From assembly GCA_947462875.1 (NCBI GenBank), contig CANHQJ010000026.1:1-47987 (forward strand): 47,987 bases of DNA. Reading direction: 5' to 3'. Shown in pieces: positions 34,110 through 43,391 of the stretch (its first letter is position 1; the number at the start of each line of letters is the position of its first letter). The notes under the pieces are model-generated. The model saw nothing but the letters and a program-made list of their open reading frames with translations, did no database searches and was not told the DNA's origin. A program made the position numbers and the translations under genes. This stretch comes from Verrucomicrobiia bacterium (GTDB lineage Bacteria; Verrucomicrobiota; Verrucomicrobiia; Verrucomicrobiales; Akkermansiaceae).

Positions 34110-35210
34110 TCAGTCCAGCTTGCGCTTGGGCGCGGGCTTGGCGGGGGCGGCGCCGGGTTTGGGCGGGGGCGGTTGCTCGAGGCGGTTCACTTCGAAGTCG
34201 AGCGGTGCCTGGTAGTAGGTATTGCCATCGATCTCCCAACCGCAGGGGATATTGAAACTATCGGCGATCTCGCGCGCCTTGATGTAGGTGGCGAATCCGT
34301 TGGGGTTCACCTTGAAAATCAGCACGCTGCGCGGCGACGAGCGCACGCGGTTGCAGACATTGTGGAAGCGGCCTTTTTCCTGTTCCATATCGGCCAGCGA
34401 GGCATCGCCTTTTTTCGGGTCGAAGGTGATGCGGTAATTCAATCGCGTCCATGGTTTGTTGTAGGGCACGCTGATCGATTGATTGCGCACCTTGAGATTG
34501 CGTTGGGCGTAGAACTGTACGATTTTTTCCTGGTCGTAAATGCGCACGTCGGCCTTTTTCGGGATCTTGCGGAGTTCGCGGAACAGCAAACGCTCGTTGC
34601 TCTTGAACTCGGCCATGACCATTTTTTCCGCTTCGTAGGGATCGACGAAATGCGCCTGATCGCCGACGATGTAGCAGTAGTAAATGTCAGCCGTTTCCGG
34701 GATGTCGCGGCTGTTAGGGATCTTGACGACGGTGGCTTGCGGTGCCTTGGGGATCGGGGTTTCATCGAGCAAGGCCTTGATGCGGTTGATCTCCGCAAGA
34801 ATGGTATCGGTTTTCTTGCGCTCCTCCGCTTCGGTCTTCTTCTGCGCCTCGACCTGTTTTTTCAACTGATCGAGTGCCATCAGGCCGGCGCTGTGTTTTT
34901 TCAGGGAATCCTCCATCAGCGAGAGATCCGCTTCGATTTTTCCGAGCTCCTGCGGGGTGGGTTCCGGTGCCTTGAGCAGCTCCTGTTGTTTTTTGATTTG
35001 CTGCTGGATTTGCGCCTGTTGCTGCTGGGCGGCGACGATTTGTTCGGGCGAGGCAGGTTTGAGGTCGTTGAGCATTTTTTCGACCGTATTGCTGACATCC
35101 ATTTGCAGCAGGATGAGGATCACGATGAGAACGGCCACGACATTGGTGAGGGCATCCATCAAGGAGTCCATGCTCACCGCTTCCGAGTCGTTGGATTTTT
35201 TTCGCGCCAT
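34110..35210 (-). CDS. ExbD/MotB-like membrane subunit with coiled coil (Asp-bearing)
   Basis: 366 residues. One membrane helix at about 19-36 (DALTNVVAVLIVILILL), preceded by Asp15 and Asp19; Asp19 sits where ExbD and TolR carry the proton-binding aspartate. A long coiled coil follows (50-150, rich in Gln, Glu and Lys), then a periplasmic domain (165-345) of unknown fold and a Pro/Lys-rich tail. No OmpA-like peptidoglycan-binding domain is seen, unlike MotB or ZorB. It starts 4 bp after the stop of the related gene at 35215 and ends the four-gene unit. Confidence 0.72.
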   Translation of the reverse strand: MARKKSNDSEAVSMDSLMDALTNVVAVLIVILILLQMDVSNTVEKMLNDLKPASPEQIVAAQQQQAQIQQQIKKQQELLKAPEPTPQELGKIEADLSLMEDSLKKHSAGLMALDQLKKQVEAQKKTEAEERKKTDTILAEINRIKALLDETPIPKAPQATVVKIPNSRDIPETADIYYCYIVGDQAHFVDPYEAEKMVMAEFKSNERLLFRELRKIPKKADVRIYDQEKIVQFYAQRNLKVRNQSISVPYNKPWTRLNYRITFDPKKGDASLADMEQEKGRFHNVCNRVRSSPRSVLIFKVNPNGFATYIKAREIADSFNIPCGWEIDGNTYYQAPLDFEVNRLEQPPPPKPGAAPAKPAPKRKLD

Positions 35211-35214
35211 GATT

Positions 35215-36027
35215 CTATCGTTTCAGGAAGAGGGAGAGATCGATTTCCCCTTGGGTGGGGACGGGAAGCTTGCCGATGCGCAGGTTGTACTTGGTCTCCG
35301 CATGGCCGCCCGCCGTGCGGAAGGTGCCGTGACCATCGGCGCGGATGAGGAAAAGAACGAGGTGCTCTCTGGCGGATTTGAGCGTGTTGAAGGTGCTCGC
35401 GAGCTTGCCATCGGTCTCGATCGTGGCGGCGGATATGTTGGTCTTGCCGCCGCTTTTGTCGAGAATGACCAGGCCGTTCGCGTTGCATTCGATGAAGACC
35501 AGTTCCGTGTTGGCGGAAATGCCCGAGCCGGCGGGGTTGATGCGCACAGGCTGGGGCTTCGTATCCGGCTTGATCTTACGGCGTTCCAGCTCCGCCTTGA
35601 GCTCGGCGAGTTGTTTTTCGAGCGAGGGACGTTCTTTTTTGAAGGCGGCGATCTGGTCGATGAGCTGCTCTAACATTTTTTGCAGCGCCTCATCCGATTC
35701 CTTCGGCGCGGCCTTGGTGTCGGCCAACTGCTTGCGCAGCATGATGCGTTTGTTTTCCAGTTCGCTGAGCTCGACCAGTGCCGCGTTGCGCTCCTTGAGA
35801 ACGGCTTTGATTTTCGTCAGCTCCTTTTCCTGCTTTTTGATTTCGCTCTGGATTTGCTGGAACTGTTTGGCGCGCGCCATTTCCTGCTCATCGCGACCGA
35901 CGTTTTCCTGTGCCTTGATGTCGGTGATGATTTTGATCATCATCGTGAGCACACCGATCAAACAGGCCAGGATGCTCAAAAACGGGAAGAGCGAGACTCC
36001 GGTGGAACTGGATTGTCGGCGTGACAT
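35215..36027 (-). CDS. ExbD/MotB-like membrane subunit, Asp-less
   Basis: 270 residues. The N-terminus MSRRQSSSTGVSLFPFLSIL and helix 11-31 give one membrane pass with no acidic residue; the first Asp is at 36, beyond the helix. Residues 40-170 form a coiled coil (LERRKIKPD, KEVELKK-like heptads), followed by a periplasmic domain of about 100 residues. Proteins starting with a LFPFL-x-ILxCxxG helix are common and unexplained in Planctomycetes and Verrucomicrobia. Same plan as its downstream neighbour at 34110, suggesting two non-identical B-type subunits. 21 bp after the ExbB-like gene. Confidence 0.7.
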   Translation of the reverse strand: MSRRQSSSTGVSLFPFLSILACLIGVLTMMIKIITDIKAQENVGRDEQEMARAKQFQQIQSEIKKQEKELTKIKAVLKERNAALVELSELENKRIMLRKQLADTKAAPKESDEALQKMLEQLIDQIAAFKKERPSLEKQLAELKAELERRKIKPDTKPQPVRINPAGSGISANTELVFIECNANGLVILDKSGGKTNISAATIETDGKLASTFNTLKSAREHLVLFLIRADGHGTFRTAGGHAETKYNLRIGKLPVPTQGEIDLSLFLKR

Positions 36028-36048
36028 GGGCGTGGGTGAGGGGAACGA

Positions 36049-37368
36049 TCAGCGCGAGAACAGGCCTTTTTTCTTGATGGTGATGGTTTCGCCGCCGAGT
36101 TGTTTCAAGGTGCTGTTGAGCGACTCCACGCCTTTCGAGAGCGAGGCGAAGTATTCGTTGAGCTGGGCGGCCGGCAGGATAAAGGCATCGCGCGTTTCCG
36201 AAGTGAGCTTGTCCACCGCGTGCTGGAAGGTGCCTTCGACCTTGGTCTGATGGGCATCTAGTCGCGTCTTGAGCGTTTCTCCGGCATCGCGCAGGATGGT
36301 GGAGGCATCCTGGAGCTTGACGAGGAAGACCTCGTGAGCGCGGGAGAGCGAGGCGGCGAAGGCGGGGATGTTTTCGGCTTGGGACAGCAGAAGGTCATCC
36401 GTCGCGTTTTTCGAGTCGTTCAATTTCGGCAGGAGTTTTTCCGTGCAGAAGGCATCGATCTCGGTGAGCATTTCCTCCTCTTCTTTTTGCATCACCGCCA
36501 TCGGGAACGACATGATCATCGAGAGGATGAGGCCGAGCAAGGTGGTATCGAACGCCACGCCGAGGCCGCTGGTGAGGTTGTTGATGGAAGCCTTGAGCGC
36601 CTCGGGGTCGGTGGATCCGGCGGACAGCGAGCTGACGGCCTGGGACAAGCCTTGCACCGTGCCGATGAAGCCGAGGATGGGAATGGCCCAGAGGAACACT
36701 TTCAGCAGCGTATAGGAGCCGGTGATGCGGTTCGCGTCGATGTCCGACTGCGCCGACAGGAACGTGGCGACCTCGCCGTTGTTGTTGCGCTTTTCAAACA
36801 GCTCCATGCCCTTGCGGATGCGGTTGACCATCAGGCTGTCGCGCAGGCGGTGAGGGAGTTTGTAAATGTGATCGATGAATCCGCTGACGGTCTGCGAGTT
36901 GATTTCGCTGCCGAGCTTGCTGGGAACGATATCGAGCAACATCGAGCGGCGCTGGCGTTTGGTTTTTTTCCACTTCATCACCAGAATGGCGCAACCCCAG
37001 ATGAAGAGGAATACTTCCGCGTAGTTGACCCAGCCGCGACGCAGGAACAGATCGCCGAATTTCGGCTCCTGAGGTGTCGGGCCTAACAGGGGAATCATGG
37101 CCACGAGGAACAGGGTGCTGATGACAACTCCGAAGGCCAGGCTGACGAAAAAATTGACATTGGCATGATCCTCTTCCGCCCATCCTCCACGTTGCCCTTG
37201 CGCTGCTTGGTTGGCACCCGTGGCATTCGTTTGAGCTGACTTTACGGGGCCCGTGGGGAGCGGTGGGATCTGGAACTTGCCGTTGCAACCGGGGCAGGCG
37301 ACGATTTTACCGGCGTGTTCGTCTTCAGCGGTCATGCTGAGTTGGCAATGTGGGCATTGGAATTCCAT
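36049..37368 (-). CDS. MotA/TolQ/ExbB proton-channel protein with zinc ribbon
   Basis: 439 residues. A zinc ribbon comes first (CPHC at 5-8, CPGC at 25-28), as in many proteins of this phylum. Membrane helices follow near 77-97 and 115-132, and a conserved pair near 225-245 and 275-300 holds IPILGFIGTVQGLSQAV and FDTTLLGLILSMIM, the ExbB/TolQ channel motif. About 130 residues of coiled coil (310-430) form a cytoplasmic tail, which is longer than in ExbB and recalls ZorA. Likely to use the proton motive force with the two ExbD-like subunits downstream. A 91-bp gap precedes it after the BatA-like gene. Confidence 0.85.
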   Translation of the reverse strand: MEFQCPHCQLSMTAEDEHAGKIVACPGCNGKFQIPPLPTGPVKSAQTNATGANQAAQGQRGGWAEEDHANVNFFVSLAFGVVISTLFLVAMIPLLGPTPQEPKFGDLFLRRGWVNYAEVFLFIWGCAILVMKWKKTKRQRRSMLLDIVPSKLGSEINSQTVSGFIDHIYKLPHRLRDSLMVNRIRKGMELFEKRNNNGEVATFLSAQSDIDANRITGSYTLLKVFLWAIPILGFIGTVQGLSQAVSSLSAGSTDPEALKASINNLTSGLGVAFDTTLLGLILSMIMSFPMAVMQKEEEEMLTEIDAFCTEKLLPKLNDSKNATDDLLLSQAENIPAFAASLSRAHEVFLVKLQDASTILRDAGETLKTRLDAHQTKVEGTFQHAVDKLTSETRDAFILPAAQLNEYFASLSKGVESLNSTLKQLGGETITIKKKGLFSR

Positions 37369-37459
37369 AGGGTTGTGAGGTGGAAGGGTTGCGTAAGATG
37401 ACTACCTTGCCGAGGCTACTCTGACGAGGGAATTTTGCAAAAGTGCAAGAGTGTCATAA

Positions 37460-39274
37460 TCAGGAGACGGGGGCGGGGGACAGCACGGGGGACGAGGGGC
37501 GGTCGCGCTCGCGGGTGAAATGCCACGATGCGAGCAGCACGACGATGAGTGCGAGGAGCCAGAGATGCCAGTAGGGGTCACCTTTGCTGTGCGCCTGAAT
37601 GGCGGCGGCCTGGGCCTCGCCTAACTGATTCTTCTCGGCGCATGCACGGAAATCGGCCTCGCGGGTATCAGCAAAAAACGTGCTGGCCTCGAGCAGCGTG
37701 ATCTCGCCTTGCTGGTAGCGGAAGTGACCGGGGAGTTCGGGCGCGGTGAGTGGCACATTGGGATCGATGGCGGTGGTGCGCAGAACCTGCCCCTGCGCAT
37801 CCAGTTCCAGCAGACGCAACGGGGTGGGTGGCGTGGTGTCTTTGGTGGCGATGCTGAGCGGCTGCGCGGTTTCGAGATTGATCTGAGCCGGGGCGACTTT
37901 GCGCGCGCGGACTTGCTCGATGAAACGCAGCAGGATCACGATCATGGCGGGCTGGGTCTCGATGTTCGAGAGGCGTGGATCGAAATTGAACAACAACTGC
38001 TGGCTGGCGGGGCGCTCGGGGGTGGCGGGGATGTCGCGCAGCAATATCAGCACGCGTTTGTCCTGGTAGAGCAGGGGCTGATCGGTGGGGCGGATTTCCA
38101 GTGCGATGGTCTCGCGAATCATCAGTGACTGCCAGTTCAGTCCATCGAGCAGAGGATGTTTTTCCGCAATGATTCCGCCAGAGAGATACTGCCCGCCCTG
38201 CGTGCCGTCATTGACGAAGATGACGGCATTTCCCTGGATCGGAGTTGGGTCGAGCGGATCGTAGGAGACCAAGGAAACATCCGCCTCGGCAGGACTGCCC
38301 GGCTTCAGTTGTTCGATCGAGCGCAGGAGTTTTTTCGACAGGGCGTCGAGTGCGGGAGCGGTGTGGATGCTGAGCTGTTTGGGCATCGGTCGCACCAGGC
38401 GCAGGGTGTCATCGGTGGTGAACTCGTCGTTCGAGAGCCGCAGCTCTATGCGCTGGCTCTGGCTGGGGAAATTCGATTGCAGGGTGACGAGGCTGCGCGC
38501 GGGGAGTTCGATGGTTTTGGGGGCCGTGGGTGTGCCTTTGCCGGTATCGACTTGCCAGGTGCGGGTGGTAGCCTGTTCGGAATAGTTCTGCACCGTCGCG
38601 CGCCAGAGCAAGGTGCCGTCTTTTGTCTCGAACGAGACACCCGTGAAGCCGACATTTTCGATGGGCTTGCCCATGCACAACTGGATGGCATCGAAGGGGA
38701 GCGATTCCGCGGGGGTATCGCTGACATACATCACAATGCCCTCGCGAGAAACGAGCGAGCGGGCGAGTCGCAGTGCCTGATCGGGATCGGTGACGCCGGC
38801 GAGCGGACGCCAGGATTGCAAGGTGGCGAGCAGTTCTTCCGTCGATTTCCCCGCATACAAGCGCGGTTTGCCGGGCGTCGATTCCAGCACGGTGTATTCG
38901 ACATCGGTCGCGAATCCCTTGAGCGGTGGCAATTCTTTTGCCAGCAGTTCCATCATGCGCTGCTGACTGACCGACATGGATGCCGAGGAATCAAGGACCA
39001 GAGCGATGCGCTGGGTGCTGCGGGCGAGGGGGAAACGCGGCTCGACCATCAGCCAGGTGAGCAGTAGCACGCCCAGCAGCTGCATCCACAGCGGGATCGA
39101 TTGCGTGAGGCGATCGAAATGACGGCCGCTGCTCGCCTCGCGCTGGGTTTTTTCCAACAGAAACAATGTCGATACCGGAATGACCTGCGCCTTGCGCTGT
39201 AGGTAGTGGATCAGGATCACGGCGGGAATCCCCAGCAAGGCCCAAAGACCAGCGGGATTGGCAAAACTCGGCAT
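37460..39274 (-). CDS. BatA-like VWA membrane protein
   Basis: 604 residues. The N-terminus (FANPAGLWALLGIPAVILIH, then YLQRKAQ) is the aerotolerance-regulator BatA-type membrane start, with a second helix near 62-78. A VWA domain begins with the adhesion site LVLDSSASMSVSQQ near residue 96 and carries the Asp of MYVSDTPAES. A long beta-rich extracytoplasmic region follows and the C-terminal helix is WHLWLLALIVVLLASWHF. BatA proteins work with MoxR ATPases in Bacteroidetes, but no MoxR gene is here. First of four genes ending at 34110. Confidence 0.82.
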   Translation of the reverse strand: MPSFANPAGLWALLGIPAVILIHYLQRKAQVIPVSTLFLLEKTQREASSGRHFDRLTQSIPLWMQLLGVLLLTWLMVEPRFPLARSTQRIALVLDSSASMSVSQQRMMELLAKELPPLKGFATDVEYTVLESTPGKPRLYAGKSTEELLATLQSWRPLAGVTDPDQALRLARSLVSREGIVMYVSDTPAESLPFDAIQLCMGKPIENVGFTGVSFETKDGTLLWRATVQNYSEQATTRTWQVDTGKGTPTAPKTIELPARSLVTLQSNFPSQSQRIELRLSNDEFTTDDTLRLVRPMPKQLSIHTAPALDALSKKLLRSIEQLKPGSPAEADVSLVSYDPLDPTPIQGNAVIFVNDGTQGGQYLSGGIIAEKHPLLDGLNWQSLMIRETIALEIRPTDQPLLYQDKRVLILLRDIPATPERPASQQLLFNFDPRLSNIETQPAMIVILLRFIEQVRARKVAPAQINLETAQPLSIATKDTTPPTPLRLLELDAQGQVLRTTAIDPNVPLTAPELPGHFRYQQGEITLLEASTFFADTREADFRACAEKNQLGEAQAAAIQAHSKGDPYWHLWLLALIVVLLASWHFTRERDRPSSPVLSPAPVS

Positions 39275-39405
39275 GACTGATGGGTAGCGGAAATCAAGGG
39301 ACTTGGCGAGAGGAAAGTGGGGGTGAGATGCAGGAGCGTCTCGGAGAAATGTTGATTTCTTTGATTGACAGAATCGCGGGGTAATTGTTCATTTGCGCAG
39401 TGATT

Positions 39406-41508
39406 ATGAGTGCGCCCGTTCGATCCATTGTTTTATCACCGCAGGAGGCCTTGCAACGGTATTTCGGCTTCAGCGCGTTTTTGGAGGGGCAGGAGGAGGT
39501 GATGCATTCGATTCTCTCCGGACGCGATGGCTTGGTGGTGATGCCGACCGGCGGCGGAAAGTCCCTGTGCTATCAGCTTCCGGCACTGTGTCTCGAAGGA
39601 GTGACCTTGGTGATCAGCCCGCTGATCGCGTTGATGAAAGACCAGGTCGATGCCCTGGTGGCCCGCGGCATCGAGGCGACAGTGATCAACTCCACCCAAA
39701 GCTGGGACGAACAAAAAGAACGTCTCCAAGGCATACGCGATGGCCGATGGAAGCTGGTCTACATCGCCCCGGAACGTTTTCGTGCGGAGAGTTTTTTGCA
39801 GGCCATGCAGGGGAGCCATATCGCCCTGATCGCGGTGGATGAGGCGCACTGCCTGAGCCAGTGGGGGCATGACTTTCGCCCGGATTACCTGCGCCTCGGC
39901 AAGGCTCTGGAACAAATGGGCCGCCCGCAATGCATCGCTCTTACGGCAACCGCCACGCCCATCGTGCGTAAGGACATCATCGAGGTGCTGCGCATGCGCG
40001 ATTACTTCGAGCAAGTCAGCGGCTTCGCGCGGCCCAACCTCTCGCTCAACATCACCGCGACCGAAAACGCCCAGCAGAAAGACGAGCGGCTCAAGGCGGT
40101 GATCGCCGCGCATCGCACCGGGATTGTCTATTGTGCCACGCGCAAAAAAGTGGAAGCGGTTTCCGAGACCCTGAGCAGCTGGGGTCTGAAATGCGTGGCC
40201 TATCACGGCGGCATGAGCGACGAGGAGCGGGAGCGCGCGCAGAATGTTTTCATCAGCAAAAAGGCTGACGTTGCCGTGGCGACAAATGCGTTCGGCATGG
40301 GCATCGATCGCTCGGACGTGCGATTCGTGATCCATTACGAAATCCCCGGCAGCGTGGAAGCCTACTACCAGGAGGCGGGGCGCGCGGGGCGCGATGGCGA
40401 GAGCGCCTACTGCGAACTGCTCTACAACTACGCCGATACCCGCACGCAGGAATTTTTCATCGATGGTGCCAATCCCTCCGTCGCCGTGATCCGCGAAGTC
40501 TATCAGTTTTTGCAAAACGCGGCGGACGGCGACTTTGAGGTGCGCAAGACTCTGGAGGAAATCGCCGAGGGCTGCGACGTGAAAAACTCGATGGCCGTGG
40601 GCAGCGCGTTGACCACCCTGGCGCGCTCCGGATACATCGAGCGGTTCGATATTCCCGGCAAACGCATGCGCGGCACCCGCTTGCTCAAGCCGCAGGTGCT
40701 GACGCGCGACCTCGAAATCGATGAGACGGCGATCGAGGAAAAAGACCGCCGAGACCGCGAGAAGCTGAAGGCTATGATCGATCTATCGTATTCCCGCGTG
40801 TGCCGCCAGCAGTGGATCTTGCAGTACTTCGGCGAGGACGACGCCGAGCTCTGCGGCAACTGTGATTTTTGCCGATCGGCGGAATCCGGCGAGTCCCGAG
40901 CTCCGACCGCCGAGGAAGACATCGTGGTGAAAAAAATCCTCAGCGGCGTGGCGCGCATGTCGCGCAAGACCAATGCCGGCTGGGAAGCGCGGTTCGGTCG
41001 GGGAAAAATCGTGCAAATGCTCGTCGGCAGCAAATCGCAGGACGTGCTGGGCAGCGGCCTTCATCAACTGAAAACGTACGGCATTCTGAAGGACAAAGGC
41101 GCGGGTTACGTCGGCGGCGTGATGCGCGCCTTGTTGGATCGCGGATTATTGCGCACCGAGACGGGCGAGTATCCCGTGATCACACTCACGCCACTGGGCG
41201 AGAGTGTGATGTTAGGCAAAAGCAAGTATGTGCTGGTGTGGCCGAAGGCGGGTGCGGAGAAGATGGTGGAACTGCGCGACGAGGGCTTCGACCCCGCGCT
41301 CTATTCCTACCTCCGCGATCTGCGGGAAAAATTTGCGAAAGCGGAAAACGTGCCGTCCTACTGCATTTTCAGCAACAAAACGTTAGAGGCGCTGGCGCGC
41401 TATCGCCCGGCGAGCAGTGATCAGTTGCTCGCCGTGCCCGGCGTGGGACCGGTCAAGGCGCAGCGCTACGGGCGGGCCTTTCTCGATGCGCTGGCGGCGT
41501 TTCGGTGA
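39406..41508 (+). CDS. recQ: ATP-dependent DNA helicase RecQ
   Basis: 700 residues, a 3'-5' DNA helicase of recombination and fork repair. Walker A is MPTGGGKSLCY, DEAH is VDEAHCLSQWGHDF, motif VI is YQEAGRAGRDGE. Zinc cysteines lie in a CRQQWILQYFG and CGNCDFC arrangement, the RQC winged helix follows, and the HRDC domain ends the protein (LYSYLRDLREKFAKA, VPGVGPVKAQRYG). ATG 39406 is chosen; the frame upstream begins only with TTG 39385. A TTGACA at 39365-39370 could be a -35 box but the matching -10 is poor. Confidence 0.97.
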   Translation: MSAPVRSIVLSPQEALQRYFGFSAFLEGQEEVMHSILSGRDGLVVMPTGGGKSLCYQLPALCLEGVTLVISPLIALMKDQVDALVARGIEATVINSTQSWDEQKERLQGIRDGRWKLVYIAPERFRAESFLQAMQGSHIALIAVDEAHCLSQWGHDFRPDYLRLGKALEQMGRPQCIALTATATPIVRKDIIEVLRMRDYFEQVSGFARPNLSLNITATENAQQKDERLKAVIAAHRTGIVYCATRKKVEAVSETLSSWGLKCVAYHGGMSDEERERAQNVFISKKADVAVATNAFGMGIDRSDVRFVIHYEIPGSVEAYYQEAGRAGRDGESAYCELLYNYADTRTQEFFIDGANPSVAVIREVYQFLQNAADGDFEVRKTLEEIAEGCDVKNSMAVGSALTTLARSGYIERFDIPGKRMRGTRLLKPQVLTRDLEIDETAIEEKDRRDREKLKAMIDLSYSRVCRQQWILQYFGEDDAELCGNCDFCRSAESGESRAPTAEEDIVVKKILSGVARMSRKTNAGWEARFGRGKIVQMLVGSKSQDVLGSGLHQLKTYGILKDKGAGYVGGVMRALLDRGLLRTETGEYPVITLTPLGESVMLGKSKYVLVWPKAGAEKMVELRDEGFDPALYSYLRDLREKFAKAENVPSYCIFSNKTLEALARYRPASSDQLLAVPGVGPVKAQRYGRAFLDALAAFR

Positions 41509-41511
41509 AAC

Positions 41512-43170
41512 CTATTCGGCATTCTCCAGCAGACTCTTCGCCATGGCGCGGGCGGACTCTCCGCCGCCGCCCAGCATGCGCACGAGCTCGTGGATGCGGG
41601 CCTCGCCGGTGACGGGGAAAAGGCGCGAGCGGGTGCGGCCATGGGTGATTTCCTTTTCCACCACGAAGTGTTTGGCGGCGGTGGCCGCGACCTGGGGGAA
41701 GTGGGTGATGGCAATGACCTGATGGCGCGCTCCGAGCACGGCCATTTTCCGTCCCACGGCTTTGGCGACCTCGCCGCCGACGTTGGCATCGATCTCATCG
41801 AAGACCATGAGCGGGGTGGCATCTTGCTCGGCAAGCGCGCTTTTCACCGCCAGCATGACACGGCTGATTTCTCCACTGGAAGCGACCTGACGCAGCGGGT
41901 GGAGCGGTTCGCCGGGGTTCGGTCCGAAGAGGAAATCCGTGGATTCCATGCCGTGCGATCCGGGATCGGCGAGCGGATAGAGGGCGATTTCGAAGGCGGA
42001 TTGCTTGAAGCCGAGGTCCTTGAGCTGGGAGGCGATTTCCTTGGCGAGGCGCGGGGCGGCCTTGCGGCGCAGGGTGCTGAGTTTTTGTGCGCTGGCATCG
42101 AGCTCCTGGCGCAGTTGCTGGATTTGCGATTCCAGAGCGGCGAGCTTTTCCCCGCGGTTTTCGATGTTATCAAGGCGGGCACTGGCCTCATCGCGCGCTT
42201 CCAGAATGCTGGCGACGCTACCGCCGTACTTGCGTTTCAGCGACTCTAACAGATTGACGCGTTCTTCCAGTGCGGTGGCTTCCTCCGGATTGATTTCCAA
42301 TTCATCAAGGTAATCGGTGAGCGTGCTTTCCAAATCCTGGAGCTCCACCAAGGCGGTTTCCAGTCCGGCGCAGCGCTCGCTCAGGGAGGGATCCCAGCGC
42401 TCCAGATCGCGCACGAGTCGTTGCAGCTCGCCGAGACGATGGGAGATGCCCTCTTCCTCATCGGCGAGCAATTTGATGGCGGCGGAAGTGTTTTCCAAAA
42501 GGCGCGACGAGCTTTGGCTGCGGCGGTAGCGATTCATCAGCTCTGCCTCTTCATCGGCCTGAAAATTCGCGGCATTGATCTCATCGACCTGATGGCGCAG
42601 GAGGTCCAGTTCGCGTGTGGAAACGGCATCGGCATCGCGCAGATCCTGCCACTCGGTAACTTTTTGTTTCCACGATTGCCAGTGCTGGCGATAGGTGGCG
42701 ATCTGGCTTTCCGCGCCCGCAAAGGCATCGAGCATGGCGAGTTGGCGGTCGGTGGAAAGCAACGACTGATGATCGTGCGGACCATGAAGATCGACGAGGT
42801 GTTCACCGAGTTTTTTCAACAAACCGAGCGTCACGGGCGAGTCATTGACAAACTGTCTTGTGCTGGTGGCACTGATGACGCGGCGGATGATGAGGTCCTC
42901 GTGGGCGGGGAAATCGAGAGCGTTATCGGCAAAAATGGCAGCGATTTCATCGGCCTGTTGCAGGGAAAAGGCGGCTTCCACCGTGCAGGTTTCTTCGCCG
43001 GTGCGGATGAGGGTTTTATCGGCGCGTTCGCCCAGCACGAGCTTCAGCGCGCCGACGATGACGGATTTCCCGGCGCCGGTTTCCCCCGTGACGCTGATGA
43101 GTCCTCGGTCGAGTTCCCAAGTCAATTCATCGACGAGAGCCAGGTTGCGGATTTTCAGCAGAGTGAGCAT
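41512..43170 (-). CDS. recN: DNA repair protein RecN
   Basis: 552 residues of the SMC-like RecN family. The N-terminal half starts MLTLLKIRNLALVDELTWEL with Walker A TGETGAGKS; a coiled coil covers about 150-390; the C-terminal half has the ABC signature SSGEISRVMLA and Walker B MVFDEIDANVGG. RecN promotes repair of double-strand breaks by holding DNA ends together. It converges with recQ, ending 4 bp from it, so two recombination genes share the boundary. Usually SOS-controlled, but no LexA box known to me is visible. Confidence 0.96.
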   Translation of the reverse strand: MLTLLKIRNLALVDELTWELDRGLISVTGETGAGKSVIVGALKLVLGERADKTLIRTGEETCTVEAAFSLQQADEIAAIFADNALDFPAHEDLIIRRVISATSTRQFVNDSPVTLGLLKKLGEHLVDLHGPHDHQSLLSTDRQLAMLDAFAGAESQIATYRQHWQSWKQKVTEWQDLRDADAVSTRELDLLRHQVDEINAANFQADEEAELMNRYRRSQSSSRLLENTSAAIKLLADEEEGISHRLGELQRLVRDLERWDPSLSERCAGLETALVELQDLESTLTDYLDELEINPEEATALEERVNLLESLKRKYGGSVASILEARDEASARLDNIENRGEKLAALESQIQQLRQELDASAQKLSTLRRKAAPRLAKEIASQLKDLGFKQSAFEIALYPLADPGSHGMESTDFLFGPNPGEPLHPLRQVASSGEISRVMLAVKSALAEQDATPLMVFDEIDANVGGEVAKAVGRKMAVLGARHQVIAITHFPQVAATAAKHFVVEKEITHGRTRSRLFPVTGEARIHELVRMLGGGGESARAMAKSLLENAE

Positions 43171-43238
43171 GAGTGGAGTGAGGTGTCAGTAGCTAGCGGA
43201 AATGTCAGGCCGAGGCAATACGCAGAATGAAAAAATGT

Positions 43239-43391
43239 TCATTCCTCCACCGGTTGCGCGCGCAGCGGTGTGCGTGAGGGCTCCTCCACGGGAACGGCGC
43301 GGAGAGCGGGGCGCGCGGGTTCCTCGATGGGCACGGCGCGCAGAGGTGCGGTGGGCGAGGGGGCCTCGTCTTCCTCCACCGGGATGGCGCG
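43239..43391 (-). repeat. Tandem repeats in the tail of the PBP gene
   Basis: The last 50 codons hold four copies of a RA(I/V/Q)P(V/I)EE unit, spaced 13-17 residues, e.g. RAIPVEE, RAVPIEE, RAVPVEE and RAQPVEE. The region is unlike the rest of the protein and may change in length between strains. Confidence 0.75.

Noticed and set aside
34110-39274. Classical Zorya defence system
   Set aside because: ZorC and ZorD genes are missing and the B-type subunits lack a peptidoglycan-binding domain; only ZorA-like tail resemblance remains.
5529-42250. Recurrent GTTAGR/YCTAAC words in coding regions
   Set aside because: They arise mostly from Leu TTA codons before G-starting codons; exceptions exist and no positional pattern was seen.
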